From positions 3,151-49,369 of the forward strand of contig DIWE01000012.1 of NCBI GenBank assembly GCA_002423435.1: DNA of 46,219 nucleotides, read 5' to 3'. Shown here piece after piece: positions 34,733 through 42,735 of the stretch. The notes under the pieces were generated by a model, which searched no databases, was not told the origin of the DNA, and saw nothing but the letters and a program-made list of their open reading frames with translations. The translations under genes and the position numbers were made by a program. The DNA comes from Clostridiales bacterium UBA6114. GTDB taxonomy: Bacteria > Bacillota > Clostridia > Oscillospirales > Butyricicoccaceae. Each line of letters starts with the position of its first letter. Position 1 is the stretch's first letter.

Positions 34733-35596
34733 ATGGGCGTATCGGGAATCGATCAGGCGGCGGTGCTGGTTGAGGCGCTGCCGTACATCCAGAAATACAA
34801 CGGGAAAACGGTCGTCATCAAGTACGGCGGCAACGCGATGGTAAGCGAGTCCTTAAAGACCGCCGTAATCACAGACATCGTTTTGCTGGCCCTGGTCGGC
34901 GTCCGCGTCGTGATCGTGCACGGCGGGGGCCCGGAAATCAGCGACATGCTGAACAGGATCGGAAAGCAGACGAAATTTATAAACGGGCTGCGCTACACCG
35001 ATGAGGAGACGATGGACATCGTCCAGATGGTGCTGTGCGGGAAGGTGAACAAGGACTTGGTTTCGCTCATAAACCGCGCCGGCGGGAAGGCGGTCGGGCT
35101 TTGCGGGCTCGACGGGGGGCTTTTCAGGGCCCGCAGGCTCCAGGGCGACGGGCTCGACTACGGCCTTGTCGGGGAGATCAGGTCGGTAAACGCGGGTATG
35201 GTGTTCGACGTGCTCGAGAAGGGGTATATCCCGGTGATCTCGACGGTCGCCGAAGGCATGGACGAAAACTGCTCGTACAATATAAACGCGGACATCGCCG
35301 CGTCGAAGCTCGCGATCGCGCTCTCGGCCGAAAAGCTGATTCTGCTCACCGACGTCAGAGGGCTCCTTAAAGACCCGAAGGACGAGCGGACGCTCATAAA
35401 GGAGGTCCAGCTCTCGTCCGTGCCCGGGCTTACGAAGGAAGGCGTCATCAAGGGCGGGATGATCCCGAAGGTCGAATGCTGCGTCGAGGCGATCCGCAAC
35501 GGGGTCCACCGCGCGAACATCCAGGACGGCCGCGTGCCGCATTCGATCCTGATCGAGCTTCTCTCCGACGAGGGCGTCGGAACGATGTTTGTATAA
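34733..35596 (+). CDS. argB: Acetylglutamate kinase
   Basis: A 287-residue amino-acid kinase phosphorylating N-acetylglutamate. Seen: VVIKYGGNAMV (phosphate loop with Lys), VIVHGGGPEISDML, VGLCGLDGGLFRARRL, INADIAASKLAIAL, LLTDVRGLL, and GGMIPKVECCVEAIRNGV. The N-terminal extension and the GMIPK C-terminal segment are features of arginine-sensitive hexameric enzymes, so feedback inhibition by arginine is likely (inference). ATG 34733 follows a GGAGAGAGGGCGG run. Confidence 0.96.
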   Translation: MGVSGIDQAAVLVEALPYIQKYNGKTVVIKYGGNAMVSESLKTAVITDIVLLALVGVRVVIVHGGGPEISDMLNRIGKQTKFINGLRYTDEETMDIVQMVLCGKVNKDLVSLINRAGGKAVGLCGLDGGLFRARRLQGDGLDYGLVGEIRSVNAGMVFDVLEKGYIPVISTVAEGMDENCSYNINADIAASKLAIALSAEKLILLTDVRGLLKDPKDERTLIKEVQLSSVPGLTKEGVIKGGMIPKVECCVEAIRNGVHRANIQDGRVPHSILIELLSDEGVGTMFV

Positions 35597-35631
35597 TAAT
35601 GCCGCGCTTTATATAGGATAGGGGTGTCAAT

Positions 35632-36825
35632 ATGAATTCCGAACAGGTTATAGGGCTTGAAAAAAGCCATGTCATGCAGACTTACGGGCGGTATCCGCTG
35701 GCGTTTGAGCGCGGCGAGGGGGCCCGGCTTTACGATTTCGAAGGAAAGGAATACATCGATTTCGCAAGCGGCATCGGTGTAAATTCCGTCGGCTACCGCG
35801 ATCCACGCTGGGTGGAGGCGGTCGCAGGGCAGGCGTCGACCCTCCAGCACGTGTCGAACCTTTATTACACCGGGCCAATGGCGACCTTGGCCGAACGGCT
35901 TGCGAGCATATCCGGACTGTCGCGCGTGTTTTTCGCAAATTCCGGCGCGGAGGCCAACGAAGGCGCGATCAAGCTCGTAAGAAAATACAGCTTTGACAAA
36001 TACGGAAAAAACCGTTCGAAGATCATCACCCTGCAAAACTCGTTTCACGGCCGCACCATCTCAACCCTTGCCGCGACGGGCCAGGAAGTGTTCCATAATT
36101 ATTTCTTCCCGTTTACCGGGGATTTTGTCCACGTTCCGGCAAACGATATCGGCGCGCTTGAAAAAGAGATGACGGGCGACACCTGCGCTTTGTTTGTCGA
36201 GCTGGTACAGGGGGAGGGCGGCGTGCTGCCCCTCGAGGCCGATTACGTCAAAAAGGCGAGGGAGCTCTGCGCTTCGCGAGACGTGCTGTTCGTGGTCGAC
36301 GAAGTGCAGACCGGGATCGGGCGCACCGGCACGTTTTTCGCCTATATGTCCTACGGTATTGCACCGGACGTCGTGACATCGGCGAAAGGGCTCGGCGGCG
36401 GGCTTCCGATCGGCGCCGTGCTCGCGTCGGAGAATGTCGACGCGGTACTCGGTGCGGGAACCCACGCCTCGACCTTCGGCGCGAATCCCGTCTGCTGCGC
36501 GGGCGCAAACGCGGTTTTGGACATCGTCTGCGACCAGCAGTTTTTGGAACAGGTTAAGAAGAAGGGCGCCTATATCAAGGAGGCGATCGAGGGACTGAAC
36601 GCCGAAACGGTGCTCGGAGTGCGCGGGCTCGGGCTGATGCTCGGCATCGTCGTACCCTCCGGCCGGCACAAGGCGTTTGTGTCGGAGATGGCGAAGGCCG
36701 GCGTGCTCGCGCTGACCGCCGGGGAAAACGCGGTGAGGCTCCTGCCGCCGCTTACGATCACCTTTGATGAGATCGACCGCGGACTCGAAATCATGGGAAA
36801 AATACTGACAGGGGGGAATGGGTAA
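35632..36825 (+). CDS. argD: Acetylornithine aminotransferase
   Basis: A 397-residue class III PLP aminotransferase converting N-acetylglutamate semialdehyde to acetylornithine. Seen: FASGIGVNSVGYRDP, SNLYYTGPMATLAERL, FFANSGAEANEGAIKLVRKY (PLP phosphate site), SFHGRT, DEVQTGIGRTG, and the PLP lysine in SAKGLGGGLPIGAVL (~245). It could also serve lysine synthesis. Stop and the argF start overlap by one base (TAATG). Confidence 0.96.
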   Translation: MNSEQVIGLEKSHVMQTYGRYPLAFERGEGARLYDFEGKEYIDFASGIGVNSVGYRDPRWVEAVAGQASTLQHVSNLYYTGPMATLAERLASISGLSRVFFANSGAEANEGAIKLVRKYSFDKYGKNRSKIITLQNSFHGRTISTLAATGQEVFHNYFFPFTGDFVHVPANDIGALEKEMTGDTCALFVELVQGEGGVLPLEADYVKKARELCASRDVLFVVDEVQTGIGRTGTFFAYMSYGIAPDVVTSAKGLGGGLPIGAVLASENVDAVLGAGTHASTFGANPVCCAGANAVLDIVCDQQFLEQVKKKGAYIKEAIEGLNAETVLGVRGLGLMLGIVVPSGRHKAFVSEMAKAGVLALTAGENAVRLLPPLTITFDEIDRGLEIMGKILTGGNG

Positions 36826-37745
36826 TGGCAAAGCATTTATTAAAGCTTCTGGACCTTTCGAAAGCGGAGATCCTGCAATTTCTCGATCTCGCCGACCAGC
36901 TCAAATATGAAAAGAAGCACGGCATTTCCCACCATCTCCTGCAGGGAAAGTCCCTCGGCATGATTTTCCAGAAATCGTCCACCCGCACAAGGGTTTCCTT
37001 TGAGGTCGGAATGTATGACCTCGGCGGGCAGGCGCTGTTTTTAAGCCCGCGCGACCTGCAGATCGGCCGGGGCGAGCCTGTCGAGGACACGGCCCGGGTC
37101 CTGTCGCGCTATTTGGACGGCATCATGATCCGCACCTTCGCGCAGCAGGAGGTCGAGGATCTCGCAAAGTACGGGACGATCCCCGTAATCAACGGGCTTA
37201 CCGATTTTGCACACCCCTGCCAGGTGCTGGCCGATTTGATGACGATCCGTGAATATTTAAGCAAGTTCGAGGGGCGGAAGCTCTGCTATATCGGCGACGG
37301 CAACAATATGGCAAATTCCCTGATCGTCGGCGGCTTAAAGGTCGGGATGGAGGTTTCGGTCGCGACGCCGGAGGAGTACAGGCCGCACCCGGACGTTCTC
37401 GCTTATGCCGGCGAGGAGGTCAAAAAGGGCGCGAGGTTTATCCTCTGCACCGATATCTTCGAAGCGGCGAAGGACGCCGATGTCGTGGTCACCGACGTCT
37501 GGGCGAGCATGGGCCAGGAGGACGAGGCTGAAAAGCGCAGAGCGGCGTTTCGCGGCTATCAGGTAAACGAGGAGCTTTTGAGCGTGGCGAAAAAGGACGC
37601 GATTTTGCAGCACTGCCTGCCGGCGCACAAGGGCGAGGAGATCACGAGGGACGTTTTCGAAAAGCATGCCGCCGAGATCTTTGAAGAGGCCGAAAACCGG
37701 CTCCACGCGCAAAAAGCCGTACTTGTCAAATTAATGCAGGACTGA
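36825..37745 (+). CDS. argF: Ornithine carbamoyltransferase
   Basis: A 306-residue enzyme forming citrulline from ornithine and carbamoyl phosphate. Seen: the carbamoyl phosphate loop KSSTRTRVSFEVGM, NGLTDFAHPCQVLAD, VTDVWASMGQEDE and the catalytic Cys loop HCLPAHKGEEIT. Length is typical of anabolic enzymes. It ends the arginine cluster, followed by a terminator that has been split by a hairpin-chain element. Confidence 0.96.
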   Translation: MAKHLLKLLDLSKAEILQFLDLADQLKYEKKHGISHHLLQGKSLGMIFQKSSTRTRVSFEVGMYDLGGQALFLSPRDLQIGRGEPVEDTARVLSRYLDGIMIRTFAQQEVEDLAKYGTIPVINGLTDFAHPCQVLADLMTIREYLSKFEGRKLCYIGDGNNMANSLIVGGLKVGMEVSVATPEEYRPHPDVLAYAGEEVKKGARFILCTDIFEAAKDADVVVTDVWASMGQEDEAEKRRAAFRGYQVNEELLSVAKKDAILQHCLPAHKGEEITRDVFEKHAAEIFEEAENRLHAQKAVLVKLMQD

Positions 37746-37766
37746 TAAAATAAGGTTGGATTCAAA

Positions 37767-37795
37767 GGACGGGCGGCCCTTTTGGGTCGCCCGTC
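37767..37795 (+). terminator. argF terminator hairpin, left (intact stem) copy
   Basis: GACGGGCG (37768-37775) pairs with CGCCCGTC (37788-37795) and the stem extends inward by GCCC/GGGT with loop TTTT. No T run follows: instead the hairpin-chain element starts. The expected CTTTAT tail is found 259 bases downstream, after a repeat of the last 21 bases of this hairpin (38034-38054). Confidence 0.85.
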
Positions 37796-38033
37796 TGGCG
37801 TGAAGACAAAGTCTTCACGCATCAAAACGAACCTGTTCGTTTTGAAACTAAAGTGCGACAAACAACCTTTAGTTGTTTGTCAAAGTGCCTTTTTCGGCGC
37901 GCATGTCACCGAAAAAGGCGGAATTGCAGTGATGCAAAAACACGTTCACACTCGCTGGCGCTCGTGCAAAGCGTTTTTTACATCACGCGCCTGAGGGCGT
38001 CTAAGAAATGTTTGTTGAGGCTAAGAAAGGGTG
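37796..38033 (+). repeat. Hairpin-chain element, copy 2
   Basis: 238 bases composed of perfect hairpins in a row: GCGTGAAGAC/GTCTTCACGC (37798-37820, loop AAA), CAAAACGAAC/GTTCGTTTTG (37823-37844, loop CT), GACAAACAAC/GTTGTTTGTC (37857-37881), and GCCTTTTTCGG/CCGAAAAAGGC (37887-37919) with loop containing CGCATGT. The right part (37920-38033) differs from copies 1 and 3 and holds an imperfect hairpin GATGCAAAAAC...GTTTTTTACATC (about 37933-37985). It is flanked by an identical 21-bp direct repeat (37775-37795 and 38034-38054). Confidence 0.85.
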
Positions 38034-38060
38034 GGCCCTTTTGGGTCGCCCGTCCTTTAT
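38034..38060 (+). repeat. Right copy of the 21-bp repeat, restoring the argF terminator tail
   Basis: The 21 bases 38034-38054 are identical to 37775-37795, and CTTTAT follows, as a terminator tail should. The left arm before it (GGGTG) no longer matches the stem fully, as expected if only part of the hairpin was duplicated. Confidence 0.85.
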
Positions 38061-38077
38061 AAAAGGATGAAAACGAA

Positions 38078-39037
38078 TTGGCAAAGCAAAAAGCGAATCT
38101 GGTTCTTGTTTTATTGGCGCTCATATGGGGCTCCATGTTCATCATAACGAAAAACATTCTTAAGGTTATGTCTCCGTTTACTCTCGCGGCACTGCGGTTT
38201 ACCATCGCGGCAGTAATTCTGTCGATTATTTTTTACAAAAAGCTTCCGCTTCTGCTCGGAAGGCGCATAGGTGCGCACTGCGCGGTTCTGGGAATTCTGA
38301 ACGCGGCGGCGGCGCTTTTACAGACAGCCGGTCTTCGTTTTACATCGGCGTCGAATTCCGCCTTTATCACGTCGCTCAGTGTTTTGCTCGTGCCGTTTCT
38401 CTCGGCGGTGATCGCAGGGAAACGCCCCCGGAGGAGCAGCGCCGTCGGAGTCGTCATTGCGTTTGCGGGGCTTTGTCTGATTACCGGGGGTCCGGGCACG
38501 GAGCTGAACATAGGCGACCTTCTGACATTTTTCTGCGCGGTGTCGGTTGCCTTTTATATCGTGTTTGTCTCGGTTTTTGTCAGGGATGGGGAAGGGCTCC
38601 TTCTGAGCGTCGGCCAGCAGATTGTGAGCGCGCTGGTTTGTATTTTTGTCCTGATGTTTTTTGCCGAACCCGTTTTCGGGAATGCCGCGTTCCATCCGGC
38701 GCTGATACCGGGCCTGCTCTATATCGGAGGCATTTGCACGGCCTTTAACAATACGGTCCAGGTGTTCGTCCAGAAGCATGTAAGCCCGGTGAGCGTCGCA
38801 TTGATCCTGCTGCTCGAACCGGTGTTTGCGCTGGCTTTTGCGCTGTTTGTCAGGGGGCCCGACGGGACGGTCGAAGTCCTTACACTGGGAAAGGCGGCGG
38901 GCTCGCTTTTGATCGTCCTCGGCGCCGTATTTTCGGAATTGAATCTGCTGGATAAAATATTGGCGGCCGCCGGGCGTTTCCGGGGCGGAAAAAGGAATGA
39001 CAAGGAGGAGGTCTTCAATGAGAAAATGCTTAAATGA
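38078..39037 (+). CDS. EamA/DMT-family transporter
   Basis: A 319-residue protein with about ten hydrophobic helices in two EamA repeats (~8-140 and ~150-290), starting LVLLALIWGSMFIITKNIL, and with the second-repeat features GGICTAFNNTVQVFVQKHVSPV and LLLEPVFALAFAL. These are typical of drug/metabolite exporters; the substrate cannot be predicted. It overlaps the homocysteine methyltransferase-like gene by 20 bases, so export of a sulfur amino acid or related compound is conceivable, on context only. TTG start at 38078 after AAAAGGATGA. Confidence 0.88.
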   Translation: MAKQKANLVLVLLALIWGSMFIITKNILKVMSPFTLAALRFTIAAVILSIIFYKKLPLLLGRRIGAHCAVLGILNAAAALLQTAGLRFTSASNSAFITSLSVLLVPFLSAVIAGKRPRRSSAVGVVIAFAGLCLITGGPGTELNIGDLLTFFCAVSVAFYIVFVSVFVRDGEGLLLSVGQQIVSALVCIFVLMFFAEPVFGNAAFHPALIPGLLYIGGICTAFNNTVQVFVQKHVSPVSVALILLLEPVFALAFALFVRGPDGTVEVLTLGKAAGSLLIVLGAVFSELNLLDKILAAAGRFRGGKRNDKEEVFNEKMLK

Positions 39038-40328
39038 ACGGATACTCGAAAGGGTCCTGCTCTACGACGGGTCGAAGGGGGTCATGCTCCAGAAACAGGG
39101 GCTGAAAGGCTCGGAGTCGGCGGAGGGCTACAATCTTTCCCATCCCGACCTTGTGAGCGGGATCTATGAAAGCTATATAGAGGCGGGAAGCGACCTGATC
39201 CAGACCAACACATTCCAGGCAAACAGGATAAGCCTCGAAAAGCACGGCCTTTCCGACCGGTTCGCCGAGATCAACAAAAGCGGCGTCCAAAGCGCGGTCA
39301 AAGCCGCGGGGCGCGACCGCGTCGCCGTCTCCGCGGGACCGACCTCGCTGTTTTTCGAACCTCTCGGGGAAATGAGCTTTGAGGACGCCGCGGCGGTTTT
39401 CGCCGAGCAGGCGAGGGTTTCGGAGCAAGCCGGCGCGAAGATCATCAATTTTGAAACCTTTACCGACCTGGCCGAACTCCGGGCGGCCGTGATCGGCGCG
39501 AAGGAGAACACCGAGCTCGACATCATCGCCAACGCGACCTTCGACGAGACGGGCAGAACGCTGATGGGTAATCCGGCCGACGTCTGCGCGCTGACGCTTA
39601 TGGCGCTCGGGGCGTCGATCGTCGGCGCAAACTGCTCGGGCGGGCCGGAGAGCCTTTTAGATCCGATCCGGAAAATGCATGAGCTGATCGGGGGGCCGCT
39701 CTGCGTAAAGCCGAACGCCGGCATGCCGGAGATAAGCGGCGGGGAGACGGTATTTTCGGAGACTCCCGAGCATTTTGCCTCTTTTCTCCCCGAGTATATA
39801 AAATATGGCGTCAGACTGATCGGGGGCTGCTGCGGGACGACCCCGGAGCACATTGCAAAAATGCGCGAAACGCTTGACGGACTCGGCGCCGCCCCGTGGC
39901 ATGAGCGGGAGCTTCCGCCCGTGATCGCGTCGCCTTACGGCACGCTGTCCCTTTCGGAAGGGGTAAAGCACGCTGTTCTCAGCTTCGGGGAGCAGGCGTT
40001 GAGGGAGGCGCTTCTTGGCGGCGATTTCGACGAGATCAACGACTGCGCCCTCGGCAGGGCTGCCGAGGGCGCGGACTGCATCGTCATTGATTTTTCGGAT
40101 CTTCCGGACGAGTCGGACCTCTGGGGGCTCGCGTCGAATCTGGTGATGGCCGTAAGGCTTCCCGTGATCGCAAAGGGCGCAGACGCGGCGATCAGGTTTC
40201 TCCGGTATTATCCCGGAAGGTGCGGTTATGCGGCTCCGAATGAAGCTCTAGGCAAAAAGGCGGCTTTCTACGGCGCGCTTATTCTGGACGAGCGCCTTCG
40301 TCCGGTTTCGCCGCCGTATCCGGAGTGA
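39018..40328 (+). CDS. Homocysteine S-methyltransferase-domain protein with short extra C-terminal domain
   Basis: A 436-residue protein. Residues ~1-300 are a homocysteine-binding TIM barrel like the first module of MetH: LYDGSKGVMLQKQGL, TNTFQANRISLEKHGL, GPTSLFFEPLG, FETFTDLAELRAAV, and zinc-binding cysteines in VGANCSGGPE and GGCCGTTPEHI. Residues ~305-436 recall the start of a MetH pterin-binding module (FGEQALREALLGGDFDEINDCALGRAAEGADCIVIDF is like the GDYDEALEIARQQVENGADIIDVN region), but are too short for a full barrel and no cobalamin domain follows. It may need partner proteins. ATG 39018 follows AAGGAGGAGG. Its 3' end overlaps convergent cysE by 50 bases. Confidence 0.8.
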   Translation: MRKCLNERILERVLLYDGSKGVMLQKQGLKGSESAEGYNLSHPDLVSGIYESYIEAGSDLIQTNTFQANRISLEKHGLSDRFAEINKSGVQSAVKAAGRDRVAVSAGPTSLFFEPLGEMSFEDAAAVFAEQARVSEQAGAKIINFETFTDLAELRAAVIGAKENTELDIIANATFDETGRTLMGNPADVCALTLMALGASIVGANCSGGPESLLDPIRKMHELIGGPLCVKPNAGMPEISGGETVFSETPEHFASFLPEYIKYGVRLIGGCCGTTPEHIAKMRETLDGLGAAPWHERELPPVIASPYGTLSLSEGVKHAVLSFGEQALREALLGGDFDEINDCALGRAAEGADCIVIDFSDLPDESDLWGLASNLVMAVRLPVIAKGADAAIRFLRYYPGRCGYAAPNEALGKKAAFYGALILDERLRPVSPPYPE

Positions 40329-40959
40329 CGCCCGCCTTTTTGAGCGCTTCCTCGAGAAGATGAATCCGGGCCTGCAGCCGGCAAAACTCCTGCGCCACGG
40401 GGTCGGGCATATGCACCTGGTCGAGATCGGTCGAGGGAGACACGACCTGGCCCTTGCGCCGGACGACCCTTCCGGGCACGCCGATTACGGTCGAGTCGGG
40501 CTCGACCTCCTGCAAGACGACGGCGTTTGCGCCGATTCTGGAATTGTCGCCGACCTTGAAGGGCCCCAGGATTTTGGCGCCGCTTGAAATCAGCACGTTG
40601 TTTCCGATCGTCGGGTGGCGTTTTCCGGAATCCTTTCCGGTTCCGCCGAGGGTTGCGTTGTGATAGATCGTGCAATTGTCGCCGACCTCGGCGGTTTCGC
40701 CGATGACGATGCCCATACCGTGATCAATGAAAAGGCCGCTTCCGATTTTCGCTGCGGGATGGATCTCGACGCCGGTCATAAAGCGCCCGAACTGGGAGAT
40801 CAGGCGGGCGATCATTTTCAGATGGCACTTTTGGAAAAAATGAGCGATGCGGTGGTAAACGAGAGCGTGGAAGCCCGAATATAAAAGAATGACCTCTAAC
40901 GTGTTGCGCGCGGCGGGATCGCGCTCGGCGATGGACCGCGCATCATGGAGAAGGCCCAT
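40279..40959 (-). CDS. cysE: Serine O-acetyltransferase
   Basis: A 226-residue acetyltransferase activating serine for cysteine synthesis. Residues ~1-60 are the helical N-terminal part (SIAERDPAARNTLEVILLYSGFHALVYHRIAHFF). The left-handed beta helix follows with hexapeptide repeats (IHPAAKIGSGLFIDHGMGIVIGETAEVGDN...NATLGGT...RHPTIGNNVLISSGAKILGPFKVGDNSRIGANAVV) and the catalytic DHG. The C-terminal tail lacks the typical ...GI end used for feedback inhibition and cysteine-synthase binding: it ends TAAKPDEGARPE. I chose ATG 40959, after GAGGTGA; an upstream extension to 41034 would cover the promoter. Confidence 0.92.
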   Translation of the reverse strand: MGLLHDARSIAERDPAARNTLEVILLYSGFHALVYHRIAHFFQKCHLKMIARLISQFGRFMTGVEIHPAAKIGSGLFIDHGMGIVIGETAEVGDNCTIYHNATLGGTGKDSGKRHPTIGNNVLISSGAKILGPFKVGDNSRIGANAVVLQEVEPDSTVIGVPGRVVRRKGQVVSPSTDLDQVHMPDPVAQEFCRLQARIHLLEEALKKAGVTPDTAAKPDEGARPE

Positions 40960-41014
40960 AGATTTCACCTCAAAATCAGTCAGTTGTTTGATCCCCGGGG
41001 ATAATAAAACCCCC

Positions 41015-41051
41015 ATACTATCAGTATAGTTCAAATCACCGACATTGCCAA
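41015..41051 (-). promoter_or_regulatory. cysE promoter with an operator-like inverted repeat
   Basis: On the minus strand TTGGCA (41051-41046) and TATACT (41028-41023) with a 17-base spacer. The perfect inverted repeat ATACT-ATC-AGTAT (41015-41027) overlaps the -10 and start region, where a repressor would block transcription. No T-box features were found in the short leader. Confidence 0.7.
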
Positions 41052-41182
41052 CATCGCCCGGTTAACGCCGGCGGGTTTTGTCTTGTTCTCTTCATTACCC
41101 TCACTCCGCAAAAATTAATAGATATTATTATATCTGAAAATGGGAAAATAGTAAACAGCGTTTCACAGATGCGGACGATGCC

Positions 41183-41211
41183 TTGCAAAAAATGCCGGAA
41201 TCGATTAGAAT
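41183..41211 (+). promoter_or_regulatory. metK promoter
   Basis: TTGCAA (41183-41188) and TAGAAT (41206-41211) with a 17-base spacer. It predicts a leader of about 150 bases before metK. Confidence 0.7.
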
Positions 41212-41217
41212 AAAAGA

Positions 41218-41368
41218 ACGGAAAAATTGGACGCTATTATAAGAACTGGCTTAAAATTCGGCGCGCCGCCCGCCTGAATATGCGGCAGCCGCTCCCACAT
41301 AACCGGATCATGAACATACGCATGAGGCGTTTGAACGGTATTTTGTGTTCTGCGGCTATGGAGCCTAT
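41218..41368 (+). promoter_or_regulatory. metK leader with possible ribosome-site sequestering pairing
   Basis: The predicted 150-base leader has GCTCC (41291-41295) complementary to GGAGC (41360-41364), the metK ribosome site. AGCCGC (41287-41292) can pair with GCGGCT (41352-41357), and GGCT-ATGG-AGCC is a local hairpin over the same site. These pairings exclude each other, as in translational riboswitches. It does not match the SAM-I, SAM-II or SMK patterns I know. A regulatory role is inference. Confidence 0.4.
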
Positions 41369-42553
41369 ATGCTTAACAGATATTTTACTTCCGAATCGGT
41401 GACGGGAGGACATCCCGACAAGGTGTGCGACCAGATTTCCGACGCGGTGCTCGACGCAATCATCGCACAGGACAAGGAAGCGCGCGTCGCCTGCGAAACG
41501 GTCGTGACTACGGGAATGGCGCTTGTGCTCGGGGAAATCTCGACGTCGTGCTATGTCGATATCCCGTCGATTGCGAGGCGGACGATCAGGGACGCGGGGT
41601 ATGTAAACGCGGATTTCGGTTTTGACTATAAAACCTGCTCGGTGCTGACCGCGATCGACGAGCAGTCGCCGGATATCGCGATGGGGGTCGACCGCTCCTA
41701 TGAATTCAAGAGCGAGGACCAAAAGCAGGACGACGACTTAATCGGCGCGGGGGACCAGGGCATGATGTTCGGCTTTGCGTGCCTCGACACTGCCGTGCTG
41801 ATGCCGGCACCGGTCTATTATGCGCACAGGCTTACAAACCGGCTGACCGAGCTCCGCGAAAAGGAGATCCTCCCCTTTATCCGGCCCGACGGAAAATCGC
41901 AGGTGACGGTCGAGTACGGCGAGGACGGCTCGGTGAAACGGTTCGAGGCGATCGTCCTTTCGACCCAGCATTCGCCCGAGATCGAGCTTGAGGATTTGCG
42001 GCGGGAGGTATATGAAAATGTGATTTTGCCGGCGCTGCCCGAGAAATTCATCGACAGGCACACGAAAATCTATATCAATCCGACCGGCAGGTTCGTAATC
42101 GGCGGACCGCACGGGGATTCCGGGCTTACCGGGCGGAAGATTATCGTCGATACCTACGGCGGCTATGCACGGCACGGCGGCGGCTGTTTCTCCGGCAAGG
42201 ACCCGACGAAGGTCGACCGTTCGGCCGCCTATATGGCCCGCTATGTCGCGAAAAACATCGTGGCGGCCGGCCTTGCCGCAAAATGCGAGATCGAGGTCGC
42301 CTATGCGATCGGCATCGCGCACCCCGTCTCCATCCAGATCGACACCTTCGGCACCGGAAAGATCTCCGATCAGAAGATCGCGTCAATTGTCGCGGAGAAT
42401 TTCGATCTGCGCCCCGCTTCGATCATCCGGCGCCTCGACCTGCGCCGCCCGATCTACAAGCCGCTCGCGGCGGCGGGACATTTCGGCCGCGACGACCTGG
42501 AGCTTACGTGGGAGAAGACCGACATGGCCGAACGGCTGCAAAAATATCTGTGA
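41369..42553 (+). CDS. metK: S-adenosylmethionine synthetase
   Basis: A 394-residue enzyme forming S-adenosylmethionine from methionine and ATP. Seen: ESVTGGHPDKVCDQISDAVLDA (ATP and metal site), GAGDQGMMFGFA, the family hexapeptide region, and RHGGGCFSGKDPTKVDRSAAY (P-loop signature with Cys in the variable fourth place), then GIAHPVSIQIDTFGTG. I chose ATG 41369, five bases after GGAG; an upstream in-frame start at 41345 would add eight uncharacteristic residues. A strong terminator follows. Confidence 0.97.
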   Translation: MLNRYFTSESVTGGHPDKVCDQISDAVLDAIIAQDKEARVACETVVTTGMALVLGEISTSCYVDIPSIARRTIRDAGYVNADFGFDYKTCSVLTAIDEQSPDIAMGVDRSYEFKSEDQKQDDDLIGAGDQGMMFGFACLDTAVLMPAPVYYAHRLTNRLTELREKEILPFIRPDGKSQVTVEYGEDGSVKRFEAIVLSTQHSPEIELEDLRREVYENVILPALPEKFIDRHTKIYINPTGRFVIGGPHGDSGLTGRKIIVDTYGGYARHGGGCFSGKDPTKVDRSAAYMARYVAKNIVAAGLAAKCEIEVAYAIGIAHPVSIQIDTFGTGKISDQKIASIVAENFDLRPASIIRRLDLRRPIYKPLAAAGHFGRDDLELTWEKTDMAERLQKYL

Positions 42554-42566
42554 TCTGAAAAATACG

Positions 42567-42613
42567 GAAAAACCGCTTTTCCCCCGAAAATCGGGGAAAA
42601 AGCGGTTTTTTTT
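42567..42613 (+). terminator. metK terminator
   Basis: AACCGCTTTTCCCC and GGGGAAAAAGCGGTT form a long stem with a C-A mismatch around an A-rich loop, followed by TTTTTT. Confidence 0.92.
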
Positions 42614-42681
42614 CTTCGAAAGAACACCCGCGGAGGTTCACCCATGGCCCCTCCCGGCCATATGATGGAAGGATATCGCAA

Positions 42682-42703
42682 AAGTTTGAAGGAATTCAAA
42701 CTT
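42682..42703. promoter_or_regulatory. Inverted repeat before ytaF
   Basis: AAGTTTGAA (42682-42690) and TTCAAACTT (42695-42703) form a perfect 9-bp inverted repeat with loop GGAA, 33 bases before ytaF. It could be an operator or an RNA hairpin. Confidence 0.5.
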
Positions 42704-42735
42704 CAAGATTATGGAAGGGTGTTCGGAAGTTATTC

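Noticed and set aside
37796..38033. Insertion sequence with a transposase
   Set aside because: Copies are only about 200-240 bases and hold no transposase frame; any movement must depend on a protein encoded elsewhere.
40960..41022. T-box leader for cysE
   Set aside because: The leader predicted from the promoter is under 60 bases and lacks the AGGGTGG-type T-box sequence.
41218..41368. Known SAM riboswitch class before metK
   Set aside because: The conserved SAM-I core and SMK-box sequences are not present; left as an unassigned leader.
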